Assembly: GCA_964364925.1 (NCBI GenBank)
Contig: CAYIOB010000007.1
Location: 1 to 23,328, forward strand
Source: JAMCZC01 sp964364925
Lineage (GTDB): Bacteria > Patescibacteriota > Microgenomatia > Levybacterales > UBA12049
Reading direction: 5' to 3'
Length of the DNA: 23,328 nucleotides
Shown here piece by piece: positions 20,430-23,328 of the stretch. Position 1 is the first letter of the stretch. Every line of letters starts with the position of its first letter. The notes beneath the pieces are model-generated. The model had not been told where the DNA came from and ran no database searches. It saw only the letters and a program-made list of their open reading frames with translations. Made by a program: the position numbers and the translations under genes.

Positions 20430-21086
20430 ATGGATAGATTTTTGGATTCTTTTCAGGAGAGACCAACGCCTCAAAAAGTGCTTATAATCGTAGGTGTGAC
20501 AGCATTATTTTTACTGGTTTTAGCAATCTTGTATTTTGTTACGACTCCTCCCCGTTCAAATACCAATCAAACTCAAAACTCCCAAATTCCCCAAGTTACC
20601 CCAATTCCAATTAAGACCACCAATGTCCCCCCGTCAAATAAATGGAAAACAGAGAATAACCCATCCTACAAAATAGATTATCCTCCGACTTGGAACAGGC
20701 AAGTGCTGCAGGTTATTAGCGGGGGAACGTTAACAAGTTTAACTGTGCCCTACAGCACCGCAGTAGAGGCATTTCCAAGAATTGATATTCAAGTTACTCC
20801 TACAGGGACAAACATTACCAACCAACAAAGAGTGGTTAATTTATCTCCGTTAAACCTGGCTAGCAGTAAAGCAAAGTTTAAAGAACAAGAAGCCATAAAA
20901 CTTACCGGCATTCTTCCTTTTGATTTTGTCGTAGGCGATGTTCAGAAGAAAGTAAATAAAACATTCTTATTCTTTAGTGCAAACGGGAAGGATTATGTAG
21001 TGGATTATGCTTACTATCAGGATGATACCGCCGACCAGTCTATTCAACTGCTAAATCAAATTTTGAATACCTTTATACTTCAATAA
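20430..21086 (+). CDS. Membrane-anchored extracytoplasmic protein, PsbP-like domain
   Basis: A 218-residue protein. One membrane helix (about 17-37, VLIIVGVTALFLLVLAILYFV) follows a short cytoplasmic start, then a Thr/Pro/Asn/Gln-rich linker (about 38-75), then a compact domain beginning YKIDYPPTWN (about 80-89), the opening typical of PsbP-like and related extracytoplasmic domains. The domain ends in a helix, DQSIQLLNQILNTF. It has no lipobox, so the helix is the likely anchor. Function unknown; such proteins are common on CPR cell surfaces. It converges with the next surface gene, overlapping it by 7 bases. The start is fixed by the -10 box 7 bases upstream. Confidence 0.6.
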   Translation: MDRFLDSFQERPTPQKVLIIVGVTALFLLVLAILYFVTTPPRSNTNQTQNSQIPQVTPIPIKTTNVPPSNKWKTENNPSYKIDYPPTWNRQVLQVISGGTLTSLTVPYSTAVEAFPRIDIQVTPTGTNITNQQRVVNLSPLNLASSKAKFKEQEAIKLTGILPFDFVVGDVQKKVNKTFLFFSANGKDYVVDYAYYQDDTADQSIQLLNQILNTFILQ

Positions 21087-22111
21087 TCCAAAATCCCACC
21101 CCATTCTACGGCTGTAAATCCTGTTCTTTGAGGGATATTTTGAGGCAGTTCTAAAGGTTTAATGTTAAACGGCGCGTCAACGCCTTTGTAATACATAATA
21201 AACTCAATAAACGTATCAGGCTTTGGAGAAATATCCACCTTATCTATTGATTGTTTTTCGTTTCCGGTAAAAACAGAAACGAAAACATAAGGCTTATTTA
21301 AATCCTTGAGTCTTGGCAGCCAATAGGCAAGAAACTCATTTTGCTCATTCTCTTTAAGCCCTAATTTGGTGGTTATTACTGTAAGCTTAGCTTTCAAATT
21401 GCTCATCTTAACAACCCACCCAGTTGCAGGAGGAGTTGTTCTTTCTTGTATTGTTTCATAAAAAAGTTCGGAATATTTGTTATTTTTATAGATTAAGTCC
21501 CCGTTAGGATATGCTAATACATTTTTCCAACCTTCATTTTGATCATACTGCGGAATGCTAACCGTAATTTTGCCTGGTATGGTTACTTTTACGGAAACAT
21601 TAGTGGGTTTGGTTGGATAAAGATAGATTACGGGTTTTGCGTCACACCAATATTGAGTGCGGCCATTGTAATCTCCTCCTCCTACTCCCGGACAACATTT
21701 TGACTGATTGCTTACCGGTCCGTCCATAACGCATCCGTTCCCGCATATATTGGTAAAACCCCACACAGCAATTCCACATGCTTGAGGCGCCGGGGTTGCT
21801 AGCGGAGCAGAGCTTCCGCTAGGAGGACCCGGTACGTATGGGATACCGGGGACAGGCGGAGGCTGATAGACAGGCGGAGGAGGTATTGGCACAGGAGTTG
21901 CGGTTGCAAGGCCGCTTATTTGCAGAGTATTCTGAGCCGTTCCGGGCTGTACATCTTGTATATTTACCGCTTGGCCGTTGCTTGGAGGAATAGATTTATT
22001 AATTTTGAACGAACCGCCTACAAGCATTATGCTTGCCAAAACTACAACTGCCAAAACCAGAAGCTCAATGCCGCCACGCTCACTGTTTATTTTACATTTA
22101 AGATTTAACAT
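21080..22111 (-). CDS. Membrane-anchored surface protein with KPVIYLYP domain
   Basis: A 343-residue protein. Anchor helix about 16-33 (ELLVLAVVVLASIMLVGG), then a proline-rich stalk (72-109, with PIPPPPVYQPPPVPG), a cysteine cluster (112-156, including CGNGC and CC), and a C-terminal domain beginning AKPVIYLYP (158-166) followed by TNVSVKV strands and GWKNVLAYPNGDL. I have the impression that this last domain is a conserved uncharacterised family in CPR and other bacteria, but I cannot name it. The cysteines suggest disulfides outside the cell. It shares an N-terminal plan (helix, then SxPPxxGQ, then LQ) with the von Willebrand gene next door on the same strand. Function unknown, surface role likely. 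Confidence 0.65.
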   Translation of the reverse strand: MLNLKCKINSERGGIELLVLAVVVLASIMLVGGSFKINKSIPPSNGQAVNIQDVQPGTAQNTLQISGLATATPVPIPPPPVYQPPPVPGIPYVPGPPSGSSAPLATPAPQACGIAVWGFTNICGNGCVMDGPVSNQSKCCPGVGGGDYNGRTQYWCDAKPVIYLYPTKPTNVSVKVTIPGKITVSIPQYDQNEGWKNVLAYPNGDLIYKNNKYSELFYETIQERTTPPATGWVVKMSNLKAKLTVITTKLGLKENEQNEFLAYWLPRLKDLNKPYVFVSVFTGNEKQSIDKVDISPKPDTFIEFIMYYKGVDAPFNIKPLELPQNIPQRTGFTAVEWGGILDY

Positions 22112-22120
22112 CTACTACTT

Positions 22121-22149
22121 ATCGTAAATCATAAATCATAAATCGTCAA
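22121..22149 (-). promoter_or_regulatory. Promoter embedded in heptamer array G
   Basis: On the minus strand, TTGACG (22144-22149), 17-base spacer, TACGAT (22121-22126), 9 bases to the ATG at 22111. The -35 hexamer and the spacer consist of array words. Confidence 0.45.
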
Positions 22150-22157
22150 TCAAGATC
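22123..22157. repeat. Five-copy heptamer array G, consensus CATAAAT
   Basis: Words CGTAAAT, CATAAAT, CATAAAT, CGTCAAT and CAAGATC in unbroken 7-base phase. The array ends at the base next to the stop codon of the von Willebrand gene (22158-22160). Confidence 0.8.
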
Positions 22158-22985
22158 TTATTGGCAGAGCTTGGTAGATATGCTTTGAAGAAGACCTGCT
22201 ATTTGGTCTGCGTTTTGCGCCTCGTAATAATTTTCGGGTTTTGACGCAATGCTTTTAAGCAGGTCCCTAAGCTTCGGGTTGTTCGTCTGACTAGAATCGT
22301 AAACAGCGAGCGTAAAAACGTTCACTCCGAGAGTTTTGATTTCGTCTGCCGGGTTTGGGGTAAAAAGACGAGGATCTTGGCTATCCGGAACAGGCTGTCC
22401 ATCCGAAATAAGTATGAAGTTAAATTTTCTATTGCTAAAACGGGGCAGTGCTTCTTGCAGAATTCCATAAGAATATGCAAGCGCGTCGTGGGTGGGAGTT
22501 TGGCCGTTTGCTTGCAATGCATTAATTTTATTTGGAATTATGTTTTTTACATCTTTGTAGTAGGAAACAGGAACATCATTAGTAATGCTTCCACTGCTGA
22601 AGCTTTGGATACCAACTATGGAAGTGTCATCCAGTTTGCCGGTTAAATCCAATACCGCTTGTTTTAGCCTATTTATTTTTGTTTCTCCTGTAGGCGTGAG
22701 CCTAGTCATAGAACCTGATCTATCAAGGAGAAAATCTACAGTTACGGTTCCGGAACAGCCTTTAAAAGTTATTGTTTTAAGCTGAAGGCTATCGTTACTT
22801 TGGTTAATCTCTCCGGGAGCCGGCGTTATCGGGATATATTCCTGTCCTTGATTGGGAGGAACGGAGTTGGTAAGTTTTGGGAATATGCCTCCGGTTAGAA
22901 GCGCACTTGCGCCAACTACGATTAAAAATAACACAATAACTATTTTAAAACCCAAACCCCTCTTTTTCTGATTTTTTTTATTCAC
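22158..22985 (-). CDS. Membrane-anchored von Willebrand factor A domain protein
   Basis: A 275-residue protein. A basic start (MNKKNQKKRG) leads into an anchor helix (about 11-31, LGFKIVIVLFLIVVGASALL), a short linker, and a vWA domain from about 80 to the end. The metal-ion-dependent adhesion site is complete: DRSGS (88-92), Thr165 in QTPTHD, and Asp195 in ISDGQ. vWA domains mediate metal-dependent protein binding, so this is a candidate adhesin or assembly factor on the outer face of the membrane. The start codon is GTG, supported by TATAAT 6 bases upstream. It lies just upstream of the KPVIYLYP-type surface gene, separated by heptamer array G. Confidence 0.85.
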   Translation of the reverse strand: MNKKNQKKRGLGFKIVIVLFLIVVGASALLTGGIFPKLTNSVPPNQGQEYIPITPAPGEINQSNDSLQLKTITFKGCSGTVTVDFLLDRSGSMTRLTPTGETKINRLKQAVLDLTGKLDDTSIVGIQSFSSGSITNDVPVSYYKDVKNIIPNKINALQANGQTPTHDALAYSYGILQEALPRFSNRKFNFILISDGQPVPDSQDPRLFTPNPADEIKTLGVNVFTLAVYDSSQTNNPKLRDLLKSIASKPENYYEAQNADQIAGLLQSISTKLCQ

Positions 22986-22991
22986 AATTTA

Positions 22992-22997
22992 ATTATA
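22992..22997 (-). promoter_or_regulatory. -10 box of the von Willebrand gene
   Basis: TATAAT on the minus strand, 6 bases before the GTG start at 22985. It decides the GTG start; no ATG fits. Confidence 0.6.
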
Positions 22998-23022
22998 TAT
23001 TATTGATATTAGACAATAGAAG

Positions 23023-23255
23023 TTGGAGGTTAGAATTTGAAGCTGGAAGCTTGAGGCTTGACTTTTTGATGTTGGAAGCGGCCCGCCTGCAACGCTTGAC
23101 GCGTAGCACTGCGGGCAGGGAACTTGAAGTTGGAAGATAGAAGCTTGATAATAAATTGATAAATCTTAAAAATAACTGGCAGAATTTCAAATAGCTCAAG
23201 TACTCAAGACTTCAATTTTTCAAGTTCAAAAATATCAATGATATCTAACTTCAAG
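23023..23255. repeat. Composite intergenic element H
   Basis: Eight consecutive heptamers (23023-23078; for example TTGGAGG, TTAGAAT, TTGAAGC, TTGAGGC) are followed by a GC-rich palindrome at 23082-23121 nearly identical to that of element A, then more purine-leaning words, then pyrimidine-leaning inverse words (about 23194-23255, with TCTAACTTCAAGAG at the end). The 343 bases from 22986 to the window end hold this element, a -10 box at each side, and no gene. Confidence 0.75.
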
Positions 23256-23279
23256 AGTTCGAATATTTATTCTCAAAAC

Positions 23280-23308
23280 TTACGGCGCTGCCTCCTGCCA
23301 GGTATAAT
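23280..23308 (+). promoter_or_regulatory. Possible promoter at the window edge
   Basis: TTACGG (23280-23285), 17-base spacer, TATAAT (23303-23308). It would drive a gene starting just past, or very close to, the end of the window. Confidence 0.4.
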
Positions 23309-23328
23309 TGGCTTTTTTAATAAAGGCA

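Overview
This window looks like a piece of a small, AT-rich genome from the Candidate Phyla Radiation (Patescibacteria), most likely Microgenomates-like. The grounds are the gene content, the tRNA genes without an encoded CCA, TGA used as a stop (which argues against Gracilibacteria/Absconditabacteria), a CofE-like protein in a folate/dTTP locus, a four-helix-bundle S23-like gene, and a cohesin/dockerin pair of surface proteins. The phylum call is inference; the short 16S tail cannot settle it.

Layout: 1-30 is the 3' end of 16S rRNA, followed by about 335 nt of hairpin-rich spacer and a strong terminator, with no 23S gene behind it. 0.4-5.6 kb holds a methyltransferase, two glycosyltransferases (GT4 and GT2), an alpha/beta-hydrolase-like protein and an EamA-type transporter. 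5.6-6.2 kb holds tRNA-Cys(GCA), a truncated GIY-YIG gene and tRNA-Ile(GAT). 6.2-7.2 kb has two unassigned small genes. 7.4-11.2 kb (minus strand) encodes a membrane-anchored cohesin-like protein and a long cysteine-rich, tandem-repeat, dockerin-ending surface protein interrupted by a 100-N assembly gap. 11.5-18.7 kb is a thymidylate/one-carbon locus: dCTP deaminase, thymidylate kinase, a second DCD/dUTPase-family protein, thymidylate synthase, CofE-like ligase, dihydrofolate reductase, a possible divergent Maf-like protein and glyA. 18.7-23 kb has two unassigned small genes, a cis-prenyltransferase (uppS) and three membrane-anchored surface proteins, one with a von Willebrand A domain.

Two patterns run through the window. 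First, promoters: at 13 starts a -10 box ends only 6 or 7 nt before the start codon, which predicts leaderless mRNAs; genes inside operons instead show a Shine-Dalgarno or an ATGA overlap. Second, the intergenic DNA is largely built from degenerate short-word arrays with period 7 (period 9 around the S23-like gene), usually arranged as inverted arms, often touching or supplying the stop codon of the upstream gene, sometimes carrying a GC-rich palindrome, and in one case lying inside the thyA reading frame. This array family, together with the S23-like gene flanked by inverted 9-mer arrays, is the best candidate here for something undescribed.
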